DNA of 64,000 bases from Pseudoramibacter porci (GCF_009696145.1 NZ_VUMO01000002.1:186001-250000); one strand, 5' to 3'; positions 26,725-35,908 are shown, counted from the stretch's first letter. Translations and numbers: made by a program. The notes: a model not told the origin generated them from the letters alone.

Positions 26725-27050
26725 GCTTGTTCACCTCCGTCTTGTCCAGCAATTTCCATTTCAGTCGGGCGCATTGGCGCGCGGCTGGTCGCCGGCGTCA
26801 CGTCCGTCGGGGCCACGCCCAATTCTCTGGCGACAATCCCCTTGACGAGCTTCCCGCAGGTCTGGCCCTGGCAGAGTCCCATGCCGCAGCGCAGGTACCG
26901 GCGCAGCTCTTCAATCGTAAACATGCCTTCGTGAACGGCCTTTCGAATTTCACCTTTGGTGACTTCTTCGCACCGGCAGACCAGCAGATGGTCGTCGTCA
27001 GCCGGCACGTAGGGGCCGATTTTTTTCAATACTTCTTGAATATCTGTCAT
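26721..27050 (-). CDS. BFD-like [2Fe-2S] protein (gamma subunit of the amine dehydrogenase)
   Basis: This 109-residue protein carries the BFD motif with CRC (near residue 25) and CGMGLCQGQTC (near 55), four cysteines that bind a [2Fe-2S] cluster. In related dehydrogenases this piece is often fused to the alpha subunit or encoded separately, as here, and passes electrons between the two flavin subunits. The ATGA overlap with the beta gene and the 12-base gap to the alpha gene support one complex. The proline-rich tail is probably flexible. Confidence 0.8.
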   Translation of the reverse strand: MTDIQEVLKKIGPYVPADDDHLLVCRCEEVTKGEIRKAVHEGMFTIEELRRYLRCGMGLCQGQTCGKLVKGIVARELGVAPTDVTPATSRAPMRPTEMEIAGQDGGEQA

Positions 27051-27062
27051 CTCAGTTCTCCT

Positions 27063-28643
27063 TTAGTCCCGGCTTTTGAAAAAACGGGCCTGCATCAATT
27101 TTTCGTTGGGTACTTTGATCGTCAAAAGGTTGGTGTGATCGAAGGCCTTGGCGCTGCGGATCTTCGTGACTTCCGCTTCGCAGACTTCCTTTCCGTCCCG
27201 GCCAAGGGCAATGCCCTTGTCACCTTTCTCCGGCAGCGGCAGGAATTCGTAAGGCATGGTCACTTCGCCGTAGCCCGGTTCCACATCTTCTTCGACGAGG
27301 AAGATGGCCTGCCCTGAGCAGGACGCCACGCACATGCCGCAGCCGGTGCATTGACTGCCTTCTGTCACAACCGGCAGGGACGTAATGTTGTCGCCGATGG
27401 AGATGCAGCCGAATTTGCAGGCATCCTGACACGGATTGCACGGAATATTCTGGGTGCATTCGATCACCGGATGGATGCCCTTTTTATGGGTCACCCCCGG
27501 ATAGCGTTCAATTTCATCGTCGGAGACAAAACCTTTTTCCAAAAGATTTTCAGAAATGGCAATGCCCTCTTCGGTTTCGGTGATTTTCTTGCCGCGGTTC
27601 TGCGGTGCGAACATCCCCTGGCGCAGCGCGTCCAAGGCTTTTTCCTGTTCGCCAATGCGCTTTGCTTTTTCGTCTTCGTCGATATACCCGAGGTAATTCG
27701 CCACGGCAAGCCCGGCAATGCGCCCCTCAATCATCGCAGAGCTGGCTTCTTCGATTCCGGTAACATCTCCGGCGGAGAAAACCCCGTCGATGGAGGTCAT
27801 GCCGTCTTCGTCGATCACCGGGACGTAGCCGCCTTTGGTGTCGTCCATGTCGCAGCCGGCCATGCTGAGCAGCTGTGCCATCGGCGAGAGGCCCACTGCC
27901 AGACAAATGGTATCCACGTCGAAATGTTTTTCGCTGCCCGGTTTGATTTTCCAATCCGGTCCGACTTCGCCGATGACCACACCAGTCACGTGGTCGTCCC
28001 CTTCCGCGCGCATAATCGTGTGAGACAGATAGAACGGCACACCGCAGCGGGCCACTTTTGACGCGTGCACCCCGTAGCCGCCGACTCTTGGCGCCGCGTC
28101 GACCAGCGCGACGACGTCGCAGCCGGCCTGCATCAGCTGATAACTGACGACCAAGCCGACGTTGCCCGTCCCCAGCATGAGAATCCGTTCGCCGGGCTTG
28201 ACGTGGTGCAGGTTCATCATCGTCTGGGCCGCGCCCGCGCCGATGACCCCCGGCAGAGTCCAGCCGTCGAAATTGACCATGTTTTCGCTGGCGCCCGTTG
28301 CGACTAAAACGCTGTCGCCCTGAACGTGTTTGATTTCATCGCCGATGCGCACGGTCACTTCCTTGCCGTCATAAAGACCGGTAACCGTCGCGCCGAGCAC
28401 GACTTTTACCCCCACGGATTCCGCTTCTTCGAGCAATTGTTTGCCGATATTGAACCCGCGCATCTTGGCTTTGTGTTCCTTGGAGCCGAAAAATTTATGA
28501 ATCTGTTTAAACAGCTGGCCACCAGGTCTAGCGTTTTCATCGAAGACAACCGGCTTGATGCCGCATTTTGCTGCTTCGATGGCGGCGGAGAGTCCTGCCG
28601 GTCCAGCGCCGATAACGATCATATCGTAGCGTTCTATTTTCAT
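27063..28643 (-). CDS. NAD(P)/FAD-dependent oxidoreductase with C-terminal 2[4Fe-4S] domain (alpha subunit)
   Basis: This 526-residue subunit has an FAD-binding motif IVIGAGPAGLSAAIEAAK (near 9-26), an NAD-type motif MLGTGNVGLVVSYQL (near 165-180), and a C-terminal region with cysteine groups CTQNIPCNPCQDACKFGC (about 405-425) and CTGCGMCVASC (about 442-452). It is HcnB/opine-oxidase-alpha-like but has gained a ferredoxin module, so electrons probably go to ferredoxin or NAD rather than quinone. The ATG at 28643 follows AAAGGAA and lies two bases after the [2Fe-2S] gene. Confidence 0.8.
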   Translation of the reverse strand: MKIERYDMIVIGAGPAGLSAAIEAAKCGIKPVVFDENARPGGQLFKQIHKFFGSKEHKAKMRGFNIGKQLLEEAESVGVKVVLGATVTGLYDGKEVTVRIGDEIKHVQGDSVLVATGASENMVNFDGWTLPGVIGAGAAQTMMNLHHVKPGERILMLGTGNVGLVVSYQLMQAGCDVVALVDAAPRVGGYGVHASKVARCGVPFYLSHTIMRAEGDDHVTGVVIGEVGPDWKIKPGSEKHFDVDTICLAVGLSPMAQLLSMAGCDMDDTKGGYVPVIDEDGMTSIDGVFSAGDVTGIEEASSAMIEGRIAGLAVANYLGYIDEDEKAKRIGEQEKALDALRQGMFAPQNRGKKITETEEGIAISENLLEKGFVSDDEIERYPGVTHKKGIHPVIECTQNIPCNPCQDACKFGCISIGDNITSLPVVTEGSQCTGCGMCVASCSGQAIFLVEEDVEPGYGEVTMPYEFLPLPEKGDKGIALGRDGKEVCEAEVTKIRSAKAFDHTNLLTIKVPNEKLMQARFFKSRD

Positions 28644-28644
28644 T

Positions 28645-28962
28645 TTACACGTTCCTTTCTGCTGATACCCCGTACTGAGTCCGGACATCTGTCCCTTCTT
28701 CGAGTGGCGTGATGCACGTTCTGATATTGGGCTTCCCGTTAACCACCATGACGCAGTCGGTGCAGCGGCCGATGGCACAGAAAATACCGCGCGGCTCATG
28801 GCGCTTCGCGGTGTAGCGGTGAACCATGACCCCGGCTGCCTTAAGGGCTGCGGCGATGGGTTCGCCTTCATAACCGGTCATATCCTTGCCGTCAAAGGTA
28901 AAGTGAACGCGCTTGCGTTCCGGTGTTTCACCTAAAATGGGATGATTGGTGATGCGTTTCAT
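28645..28962 (-). CDS. HcnA-like [2Fe-2S] ferredoxin subunit
   Basis: This 105-residue plant-type [2Fe-2S] protein has the motif GIFCAIGRCTDCVMVVNGKPNIRTC (cysteines near residues 62, 67, 70 and 83). It matches the small iron-sulfur subunit of hydrogen cyanide synthase, sarcosine oxidase and opine oxidase-type complexes. It is the second gene of the operon, 24 bases after the cyclodeaminase-like gene, and is directly followed by the alpha subunit. Confidence 0.85.
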   Translation of the reverse strand: MKRITNHPILGETPERKRVHFTFDGKDMTGYEGEPIAAALKAAGVMVHRYTAKRHEPRGIFCAIGRCTDCVMVVNGKPNIRTCITPLEEGTDVRTQYGVSAERNV

Positions 28963-28986
28963 ATTAATCTCCTTTTTTCTCTATCT

Positions 28987-30144
28987 TCAGAGGGCCTTCG
29001 GCTGATCCCAGAGCTTGAGCTTCGTGCCGATTCCCTTCTTCAATGCATTTTCGTAGCATTCGGTTCCCCAGGCCACATCCTCAATCGGAATTCCTTCGAT
29101 GGAAACCAAAATCTTTTCATCGTCGGATTTCCGGCCCGGCTTCTTACCGCGGACAATGTCGCCGATTTGATCGACGGTGTCCAAATCGAGGAGGCCATCC
29201 CGCGACATGTAGACGAAATCTTCGCCCATGCAGCCTGTGTGTTCGCGATCGCCATTTTCATCGTAGCCTTCATCGTCTTCATCTGCGTAGTTGACAAACA
29301 TCCCCAGGTTGTCGACCACTTTGCGCATGTCGACAATCGAACGGTAGTCCATGTTAAAGGCGTTGGTGCAGATGAAAGTGACGCCGGGCTTGAACCATTC
29401 GGCTTTGTATTCCGGCCATTCCCCTTCTTTGCAGGAGATGGCTTCGACGACGATGTCCGCCGGGCGGATGGCTTCTTCCATCGTCGCACAAACGCGGACA
29501 TCTTTAACCTGTGGCGCGTGTGCTTTCACGAAATCGACGAAGGATTTTGCCGATTTGGATGCCGGCGTGCTGCCTTTGATCAAGACGGTGTCGATGTTTT
29601 TCATCTGTGACATCACCGCTAGAAAATTGGCTTTGCCGATGACACCCGGTCCGAGAATCGTCAACACCTTAGAATCCGGACGGGCAAGATGCCTGACGGC
29701 GAGTCCTGGCATTGCGCCGGTGCGCATGGCACTGAGCAGATTCGCCGACATGTACGCGAGGGGCATGCCCGTTTCTACATCGTTGAGCATGAACATGAGG
29801 ATAGAGCGCGGCAGGCCACAGCTGCGGTTGCGGCCATTGGACCCGTACCATTTGACACCGGCTTTGTGGAAGCGCCCGCCCAGATAAGCGGGCATGGCGA
29901 TAAACCGCCGATCCGCCGAATCATTGAGCGGAAATCCCGGAATCGGGGATTCCTTCGGGAAAAACAGCATCAATCCGTGCGCATCGTGATTAGGACCGCC
30001 CATTAAGCAATCGCCATCTGATAAGAGCCCCATGGTTTCTTCCATGACATCGACGCAGCGCCCGGCATCCAAAACGCCCGCCTCGATCATCTGGTCTTCA
30101 TCTAAATATAGAATGTCTGTTTCGCAGCGCTTCTTGTCGTCCAT
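28987..30144 (-). CDS. Ornithine cyclodeaminase/mu-crystallin family protein, copy 2
   Basis: This 385-residue OCD-superfamily protein is a clear paralogue of the one at 16054-17208: both contain the patterns ESPIPxFPL, RRF, KWYGSNGRN and the same DVETG-PLAYMSANLLSA segment. The Rossmann loop is VLTILGPGVIGKANF (near 170). It is the first gene of an operon with a four-part amine/opine dehydrogenase. In Agrobacterium, opine oxidase genes sit beside ornithine cyclodeaminase, which suggests the imine or amino acid product is processed here. The substrate is unresolved. Confidence 0.8.
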   Translation of the reverse strand: MDDKKRCETDILYLDEDQMIEAGVLDAGRCVDVMEETMGLLSDGDCLMGGPNHDAHGLMLFFPKESPIPGFPLNDSADRRFIAMPAYLGGRFHKAGVKWYGSNGRNRSCGLPRSILMFMLNDVETGMPLAYMSANLLSAMRTGAMPGLAVRHLARPDSKVLTILGPGVIGKANFLAVMSQMKNIDTVLIKGSTPASKSAKSFVDFVKAHAPQVKDVRVCATMEEAIRPADIVVEAISCKEGEWPEYKAEWFKPGVTFICTNAFNMDYRSIVDMRKVVDNLGMFVNYADEDDEGYDENGDREHTGCMGEDFVYMSRDGLLDLDTVDQIGDIVRGKKPGRKSDDEKILVSIEGIPIEDVAWGTECYENALKKGIGTKLKLWDQPKAL

Positions 30145-30166
30145 CTCTTACGGCCTCCTTCTAAAA

Positions 30167-30211
30167 TAAAAAAGGGGTACTGCCGCATCATCTGCGGATC
30201 AGTACCCCTTT
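30167..30211 (-). promoter_or_regulatory. Leader hairpin of the amine dehydrogenase operon
   Basis: On the minus strand, GGGGTACTG pairs perfectly with CAGTACCCC, with inner CCGCA/TGCGG, then six T. This strong terminator-shaped hairpin lies only 27 bases before the start codon of the first gene. It could instead terminate transcripts arriving from the methyltransferase gene. Confidence 0.65.
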
Positions 30212-30243
30212 GTACGACGTCGTGTATTTGTCTTTAATCTCAT

Positions 30244-30272
30244 CTTAAACGCTGGCACAATGCAAAGGTCAA
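30244..30272 (-). promoter_or_regulatory. Possible promoter of the amine dehydrogenase operon
   Basis: On the minus strand, TTGACC (30267-30272) and TTTAAG (30244-30249) are 17 bp apart. The -10 match is weak. Confidence 0.35.
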
Positions 30273-30340
30273 GGGCAAATGTGAAATTTTTTTAATTTAA
30301 TCTGCCAAAACGGCCAGCAGCATGACGAGAATCCTATAAC

Positions 30341-31276
30341 TTATGCTTGTTTCATGCATTCCGCCACTTGGGCAATATCCGCCGGTCTGGTCCTGCAGCA
30401 TCCGCCGACGAGTGCGGCGCCGTCCGTTAACCATCCCGGAATTCTTTGCTGGAAGGTCATGCCATCCGGCGCGCCGTGCCAGGTTTTTGTGATCCCGTCG
30501 TAAATTTCTCCAGAGTTGGGATAGACACATACCGGCAAATCGGTCAGCGCCTTGTACTTTTTAATAATAGCCGAGACATACTCTGGCGGTGTGCAGTTGA
30601 CACCGACCGCCTTCAGATGCGGCAGTCCCTTTAACGCCGCTGTGATGTCTTCAATAGGGGTGCCGTCGCTGATTTCATGCTCATTTTTAAAGGAAAAGCT
30701 GATCCAGTAATCCGCATTCAATTCTTCCAGCAGTCGCGCGCAGGCCAACGCTTCTTCGAGCTTCGGACAGGTTTCTACCGCGAAAATGTCCGCGCCGTTC
30801 GCCTTCAGAATTTCCATGCGCCTTAAGTGAAAGGCGCGGTAGTCTTCTTCTGACAAATGATACGCACCCGTATATTCGCTTCCATCTGCCAAGTAGGCCC
30901 CATAGGGACCAATGTCCCCAGCTGCGAGCGGATAGGGCCGCCCCGAAGCCTTGCCTTCTTTTTCCCACCACGCTGCTCTGGCCTTCAACACCAGCTGCAT
31001 GGATTTTGCAATCAGGGCTTCCGCCTCTTCCTGTGAATAGCCGCTGTTTAAAAACCCGTCGACAGAAGCCTGATAACTGGCACAGGTCACAATGTCCGCG
31101 CCCGACGCAAAGTAATCATAATGAATCTGTTCAATCGCCTCAGGATTTTCTTTTAAAAATTTAGCGCTCCAAAGGGCGTCGTTCACGTCGTAGCCTCTGC
31201 GCTCCAGTTCCGTTCCCATCGGGCCATCTAACACGAGCTTGTGTTTTGCTGCAAACAGCTGATCAAATTGCGACAT
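30341..31276 (-). CDS. mmuM: Homocysteine S-methyltransferase
   Basis: This 311-residue zinc-dependent methyltransferase has the barrel start LVLDGPMGTELERRG (residues 14-28). The zinc-cysteine pattern is GVNCTPPEYV near 222 and GGCCRTRP near 293. The family moves a methyl group from S-methylmethionine (or SAM) to homocysteine to give methionine. The ATG at 31276 has AAAAGGAG upstream. It follows a symporter gene by 16 bases, suggesting that the symporter brings in the methyl donor or an amino acid substrate. Confidence 0.85.
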   Translation of the reverse strand: MSQFDQLFAAKHKLVLDGPMGTELERRGYDVNDALWSAKFLKENPEAIEQIHYDYFASGADIVTCASYQASVDGFLNSGYSQEEAEALIAKSMQLVLKARAAWWEKEGKASGRPYPLAAGDIGPYGAYLADGSEYTGAYHLSEEDYRAFHLRRMEILKANGADIFAVETCPKLEEALACARLLEELNADYWISFSFKNEHEISDGTPIEDITAALKGLPHLKAVGVNCTPPEYVSAIIKKYKALTDLPVCVYPNSGEIYDGITKTWHGAPDGMTFQQRIPGWLTDGAALVGGCCRTRPADIAQVAECMKQA

Positions 31277-31292
31277 CGCTTTCTCCTTTTTC

Positions 31293-32720
31293 TCATATAT
31301 TTTCTTCACTGTAACAGTCGAAGGACACATTCGGCGGATTTTTCCCCGCCTCCTTTTCCGGAAGGAACCGCTTCCAGAAATCATCAAACAATCTGAAAAT
31401 TTCCTTGTGCTTCGCCACCACGATAAAAATGGTGATCATCACGTAAAGCGCCGACAGAATATCTGTAAACGCCCAAATAGCGTCGGCCTCCATCGAATAG
31501 AGCACAACACAAGGGATCATATAGTATATCATATAAATCGGGCGAATTTTTTGATTGAGCTGGGTATCCCCAAAAGCGTAATTGACCGATTTTTCGCAGG
31601 TATAATACATCCCGATAATGGTCGTCCAGGCAAAAATGGCGATCACGATAGCTGTCATTTTACCACCGATATCTCCGTACGCATTGCGGAAAGCAATCGT
31701 CGTCAAGGCCCCAGAAGTGGCACTGCTGGTGTAATACGATCCGGTGATGATGATGGTAAACGCCGTGATTGAACAGATGATCATGGTATCCAAGAACACT
31801 TCGCCCCATCCCCACAAAGACTGGCGCACCGGATGGTCTGTCTTGGCCGGCGCGTGGGCGATCATACCGTATCCCGTGCCGGCATCATTGGAATAGATCC
31901 CCCGCGCCACTCCGTATTGGATGGCGTCGCGAACGGTTGCGCCGGCGAATCCGCCCACAGCCGCGGTCGGAGAAAAGGCACTTTTAAAGATCAGCGCGAT
32001 GACGCCCGGCAGCATTTTGATATTGATTAAGACGACACCAAGGCCCATAATCACGTAGAGCACTGCCATGATCGGAACAACTTTCGACATGACCTCTGAG
32101 ATTCGGCGAAGTCCGCCCCAAATCGTGATCAAGCAAGTGACCCCGATGATCACATCCACCACAAGTGGGTTGATATGAAAGGCCGCCTGCATGGAGCTGG
32201 TCACCGCTTCTGTCTGAACCGAGCAAGTCCATGGCCCGAAAACAAAACAGAAGACCGCCAAAATAACCGCTCCCTTTTTCCAGCCAAAGGCATTTTTCAA
32301 GACAAATGAACGGTCGCAGACGTATTCGTCCATCGATTTTCGGTAGCGCTCTCTGTACCGCTGTCCAATGATGATCTCGCAGGCTTTCGTCGACATGCCG
32401 AAAAAAGCCGACACCCACATCCAGACCAAAGCGCCGGGGCCGCCGCTCACAATGGCTGTCGCCACCCCGCTAATGTTGCCCGTTCCGACGGTATTCGCCA
32501 ATGCGGTACACGCTGCGCGAAAGCCAGAAACACTGCCTTCCCCTTCGCCTTTGACGAACATTTTGCCGTAGGTATTGCGAAAATTAAATCCGATTTTTCG
32601 CTGATAACGAAAGCCGAAACGAATGGTTAACAATATGCCCATCGCGAGAACCGCCACCGTCATCGGCGTGCCCCACAACAAATCGTCCATATTGTACAGA
32701 AAATTTGTGATTGTCTCCAT
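31293..32720 (-). CDS. Alanine/glycine:cation symporter (AGCS family), second copy
   Basis: This 475-residue inner-membrane symporter has the same signatures as the protein at 10132-11703: TVGTGNISGVATAIVSGGPGALVW and SNDAGTGYGM, with about eleven hydrophobic segments. The pair is clearly paralogous but diverged. It forms an operon with mmuM and has its own consensus-like promoter. Possible substrates are alanine, glycine or a methylated amino acid such as S-methylmethionine. The ribosome site is CAGGAGG. Confidence 0.85.
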   Translation of the reverse strand: METITNFLYNMDDLLWGTPMTVAVLAMGILLTIRFGFRYQRKIGFNFRNTYGKMFVKGEGEGSVSGFRAACTALANTVGTGNISGVATAIVSGGPGALVWMWVSAFFGMSTKACEIIIGQRYRERYRKSMDEYVCDRSFVLKNAFGWKKGAVILAVFCFVFGPWTCSVQTEAVTSSMQAAFHINPLVVDVIIGVTCLITIWGGLRRISEVMSKVVPIMAVLYVIMGLGVVLINIKMLPGVIALIFKSAFSPTAAVGGFAGATVRDAIQYGVARGIYSNDAGTGYGMIAHAPAKTDHPVRQSLWGWGEVFLDTMIICSITAFTIIITGSYYTSSATSGALTTIAFRNAYGDIGGKMTAIVIAIFAWTTIIGMYYTCEKSVNYAFGDTQLNQKIRPIYMIYYMIPCVVLYSMEADAIWAFTDILSALYVMITIFIVVAKHKEIFRLFDDFWKRFLPEKEAGKNPPNVSFDCYSEENI

Positions 32721-32841
32721 CTACTCCTCCTGAACGCCTACCCGCCATGATGTGCTCAATCGTGCTGCATGTCTAAGAGCGCTTTTTTACCTTATTTCGC
32801 CCATGGTGAGCCTCAAACCACTTAATACATATTATTTTTAT
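32721..32841 (-). promoter_or_regulatory. 120-nt leader of the symporter-mmuM operon
   Basis: A long leader for a two-gene operon. I looked for SAM-I, S-box variants, THF and glycine riboswitch cores and recognised none. It may be unstructured or hold something I cannot identify. Confidence 0.3.
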
Positions 32842-32870
32842 ATATTAAATGATAATTTAATTTTTTTCAA
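32842..32870 (-). promoter_or_regulatory. Symporter-mmuM operon promoter
   Basis: On the minus strand, TTGAAA (32865-32870) and TAATAT (32842-32847) have a 17-bp spacer within an AT-rich stretch. Confidence 0.6.
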
Positions 32871-32926
32871 CATTTTTTATGTTATTTATTTTTTATTATA
32901 TCCTGCTGGCTGCCGTTTTTACACAT

Positions 32927-32962
32927 AAAAAAATCCATCCGCATCAAATGCGAATGGATTTT
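32927..32962 (-). terminator. hbd operon terminator
   Basis: On the minus strand, AAATCCATTCGCAT pairs with ATGCGGATGGATTT, followed by a run of T (complement of 32927-32933). Confidence 0.85.
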
Positions 32963-32979
32963 TATTAACTGGATTTTAA

Positions 32980-33825
32980 TTATTTGGTGTAATCGTAGAA
33001 GCCGTGGCCAGTTTTGATCCCGAGCGCGCCGCCGCGAACCATCTTTCTCAGAAGCGGAGCCGGAGCGTATTTGTCAGAACCGGTTTCAGCCTGGAGCACT
33101 TCCATAACAGCCAAAACGATGTCCAAGCCAACCAAGTCACCGAGAGCCAGAGGTCCCATCGGGTGGTTTGCGCCAAGTTTCATAGCGGTGTCAATATCTT
33201 CAGCTGAAGCGGTACCTGCAGCGTAGATTTCAATACCTTCGTTGATCATCGGAACGAGAATTCTGTTGACGACGAAACCAGCAGCTTCTTTAACCTGAAC
33301 TGGTGTTTTGCCGATTTCAACAGCGATATCTTTGATCTTCTGAACAGTTTCTTCAGATGTATTGTAGCCAGCGATGACTTCGATGAGTTTCATAACCGGT
33401 GCTGGGTTGAAGAAGTGCATACCGATGACGTCGCGGTTGACACCCTGTGCGATTTCAGTGATCGAAAGTGAAGAGGTGTTGGATGCGAAGATACATTCCG
33501 GTTTGCAGATCTTGTCGAGATTCTGGAACATTTCATGTTTGAGTTCCATTTTTTCGAGGATTGCTTCAACGATCAGGTCGCAATCACCAACTGTGTCTTT
33601 TTCAACTAAACCCGTTGTGATTTTGCCTAAGATTTCGTCTTTCTTTGCTTCTTCCATTCTGCCCTTGGCAACGCTGCGGCTTAAATTCTTTTCGATTTTA
33701 GCCTTGCCGCCATCAGCAAATTCCTGTTTGATATCGCAAAGAACAACTTCATAACCATCTGTCTGTGCAAATGCCTGAGCAATGCCAGATCCCATTGTAC
33801 CAGCGCCAATTACGCCAACTTTCAT
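32980..33825 (-). CDS. hbd: 3-hydroxybutyryl-CoA dehydrogenase
   Basis: This 281-residue enzyme reduces acetoacetyl-CoA to 3-hydroxybutyryl-CoA with NAD(P)H. It has the Rossmann start MKVGVIGAGTMGSGIAQAFA and the catalytic HFFNPAPVMKLIEV segment near residue 138, then the C-terminal dimer domain with GLVVNRI-like AAGFVVNRILVPMINEG. The ATG at 33825 follows GAGAGG. Last of a thl-crt-hbd operon, the module that extends acetyl-CoA toward butyrate or caproate. Confidence 0.95.
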   Translation of the reverse strand: MKVGVIGAGTMGSGIAQAFAQTDGYEVVLCDIKQEFADGGKAKIEKNLSRSVAKGRMEEAKKDEILGKITTGLVEKDTVGDCDLIVEAILEKMELKHEMFQNLDKICKPECIFASNTSSLSITEIAQGVNRDVIGMHFFNPAPVMKLIEVIAGYNTSEETVQKIKDIAVEIGKTPVQVKEAAGFVVNRILVPMINEGIEIYAAGTASAEDIDTAMKLGANHPMGPLALGDLVGLDIVLAVMEVLQAETGSDKYAPAPLLRKMVRGGALGIKTGHGFYDYTK

Positions 33826-33907
33826 ATTATTACCTCTCAATTATTAAATCAATACACAAACACCGAGGGAAGATGAACATCCTCCCTCGACAATCGTTGA
33901 CAATTAA

Positions 33908-34684
33908 TTATTTGTTCTGGAACGGTTCGTGTTTCCGTTTTTCCATGAATGCTTTCATGCCTTCCTTCTGGTCGGCTGTTTCAAAGCAGTCAGAGAAATG
34001 TTTCACTTCAACCTGAATCGCTTCATCCATCGGAACGTCGATGCCTTCGTTCATCGCAGCCTTTGCAGCGCGAACAGCGATCGGTGCCTGAGCCGCAATG
34101 CGGTTCGCCAACTTTTCAGCTGCCGGCAACAATTCATCCTGCGGATAAATTGCGTTGATAAGCCCCCATTTCAAAGCTTCTTCTGCTTTGATGTTGATGC
34201 TGGCATAGATCATTTCCTTCGCCTTGCCAACAGGGATTCTTCTCATCAATCTCTGGGTGCCGCCGAAACCTGGTGTGATGCCCAAGCCGACTTCCGGCTG
34301 ACCAAACACAGCGTTGTCAGAAGCAATGCGGATGTCGCAAGCCATAGACAATTCGCAGCCGCCGCCCAATGCAAATCCGTTGATCGCAGCGATCACAGGA
34401 ATTGGCAGGGTTTCGATTTTTCTAAATACGCGGTTGCCGTGTTCGCAGAATTCTTTACCTTCTGCTTTGGTATCTTCTGCCATTTCACCGATATCAGCGC
34501 CGGCGACAAATGATTTTTTGCCGGCACCGGTGATGATTAAGCAGCGAATGGTATCGTAATCCACACCATCGATCACTTCTTCCAAGTCATTGAGGACCTG
34601 AGTGTTTAAAGCGTTGAGTGCTTTTTCGCGGTTGATGGTTACAATTCCGATTAAATCTTTCGCTTCGTATGTAACAAAACTCAT
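33908..34684 (-). CDS. crt: Crotonase / 3-hydroxybutyryl-CoA dehydratase
   Basis: This 258-residue enoyl-CoA hydratase family enzyme dehydrates 3-hydroxybutyryl-CoA to crotonyl-CoA. Signatures are the oxyanion-hole strand AGADIGEMAE near residue 63 and the catalytic region GFALGGGCELSMACDIRIASDNAVFGQPEVGLGI, which contains both glutamates. It lies between thl and hbd with short gaps (82 bases after, 39 before). Electron-transferring butyryl-CoA dehydrogenase genes are not in the window. Confidence 0.95.
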   Translation of the reverse strand: MSFVTYEAKDLIGIVTINREKALNALNTQVLNDLEEVIDGVDYDTIRCLIITGAGKKSFVAGADIGEMAEDTKAEGKEFCEHGNRVFRKIETLPIPVIAAINGFALGGGCELSMACDIRIASDNAVFGQPEVGLGITPGFGGTQRLMRRIPVGKAKEMIYASINIKAEEALKWGLINAIYPQDELLPAAEKLANRIAAQAPIAVRAAKAAMNEGIDVPMDEAIQVEVKHFSDCFETADQKEGMKAFMEKRKHEPFQNK

Positions 34685-34723
34685 ATTGCCACTCTACTTT
34701 CGTAAGCTGGTTCTAAAGGGAAC

Positions 34724-35908
34724 TTACTGCAGGTTTTCCCAAGCAGAAGCAACACCCATACCACCGCCAACGCAAAGTGATGCGAGGCCTTTCTTAGATC
34801 CTCTCTTCGCCATTTCGTACATCAAGGAAACAACGATTCTAGCACCAGAGCAGCCTACCGGATGGCCAAGTGCGATACCGGAGCCGTTGACATTGCATTT
34901 ATCCATGTCGATGTTCAGGTCGCGGATGCAAGCGATAGCCTGAGCTGAGAAAGCTTCGTTGAGTTCGATCAGATCGAAATCATCGATGGTTAAGCCTGTG
35001 CGGTCGAACAGTTTGCGGCAAGCGTAGATCGGACCTAAGCCCATGACTTCTGGTTCGCAGCCAGCCGATGTCCCGTTGATCCATCTCATTAACGGTTTGC
35101 AGCCGAGTTCTTCTGCTTTTTCAGCAGACATGAGAACAAGAGCAGCAGCCCCGTCGTTGATCCCAGATGCGTTAGCAGCTGTGATGACACCGTCTTTCTT
35201 GAAGGCCGGGCGCAGTTTGCTGATGCTTTCCAGCGTTACGCCTTTACGCGGATGTTCATCTGTATCGAAGACAAATTCTTTCTTGCGCTGTTTAACAGTG
35301 ATCGGAACGATTTCGTCTTTGAAGCGGCCGGATTCGACAGCTGCGTTTGCTCTTTCCTGAGACATGACCGCGATCTTGTCGCATTCTTCACGAGTGATGC
35401 CGTATCTTTCAGCGATGTTTTCAGCGGTCACACCCATGTGATAGTGATTGAAGGTGTCTTCCAGACCATCAGAGATCATCGTATCGAGGAATTCGCCAGC
35501 GCCCATTCTGTAACCATAGCGGCCGCCTGGAACGACGTACGGTGCTCTTGTCATGTTTTCCATACCGCCGACAACCAGAACATCAGCGTCGCCTGATGCG
35601 ATCATGTCAGCGCCGAGGTTGATGCATTTCATACCGGAACCGCAGAGGTTGTTTAATGTTAAAGCTGGTTTTTCAACAGGAATACCTGCGTAAACAGCAG
35701 CCTGGCGAGCAACTGACTGGCCCTGTGCAGCCTGAAGGACGCAGCCCATTAAAACTTCGTCAACGTCTTCTGGTTTGATGCCTGCACGGTTAATCGCTTC
35801 TTTGATGACTGTTGATCCCAACTGAACAACAGGTACATCTTTTAAAGAACCTCCCATTGAACCGATAGCCGTACGGCAGCCGCTGACAACTACAATTTCC
35901 TTAGCCAT
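34724..35908 (-). CDS. thlA: Acetyl-CoA acetyltransferase (thiolase)
   Basis: This 394-residue biosynthetic thiolase joins two acetyl-CoA into acetoacetyl-CoA. The nucleophile Cys is in [11 protein letters not shown] (near residue 89), His and the second Cys are in [15 protein letters not shown] (near 348 and 378 region), and NEAFSAQ lies between. The length is standard. It leads the thl-crt-hbd operon with an AGGAGG-like site (TGGAGGG) and a clear promoter at 36001-36028. Confidence 0.95.
   Translation of the reverse strand: MAKEIVVVSGCRTAIGSMGGSLKDVPVVQLGSTVIKEAINRAGIKPEDVDEVLMGCVLQAAQGQSVARQAAVYAGIPVEKPALTLNNLCGSGMKCINLGADMIASGDADVLVVGGMENMTRAPYVVPGGRYGYRMGAGEFLDTMISDGLEDTFNHYHMGVTAENIAERYGITREECDKIAVMSQERANAAVESGRFKDEIVPITVKQRKKEFVFDTDEHPRKGVTLESISKLRPAFKKDGVITAANASGINDGAAALVLMSAEKAEELGCKPLMRWINGTSAGCEPEVMGLGPIYACRKLFDRTGLTIDDFDLIELNEAFSAQAIACIRDLNIDMDKCNVNGSGIALGHPVGCSGARIVVSLMYEMAKRGSKKGLASLCVGGGMGVASAWENLQ

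Noticed and set aside
32721-32841. SAM, THF or glycine riboswitch before the symporter-mmuM operon
   Set aside because: None of the conserved cores could be matched by eye; the leader is reported only as unexplained.
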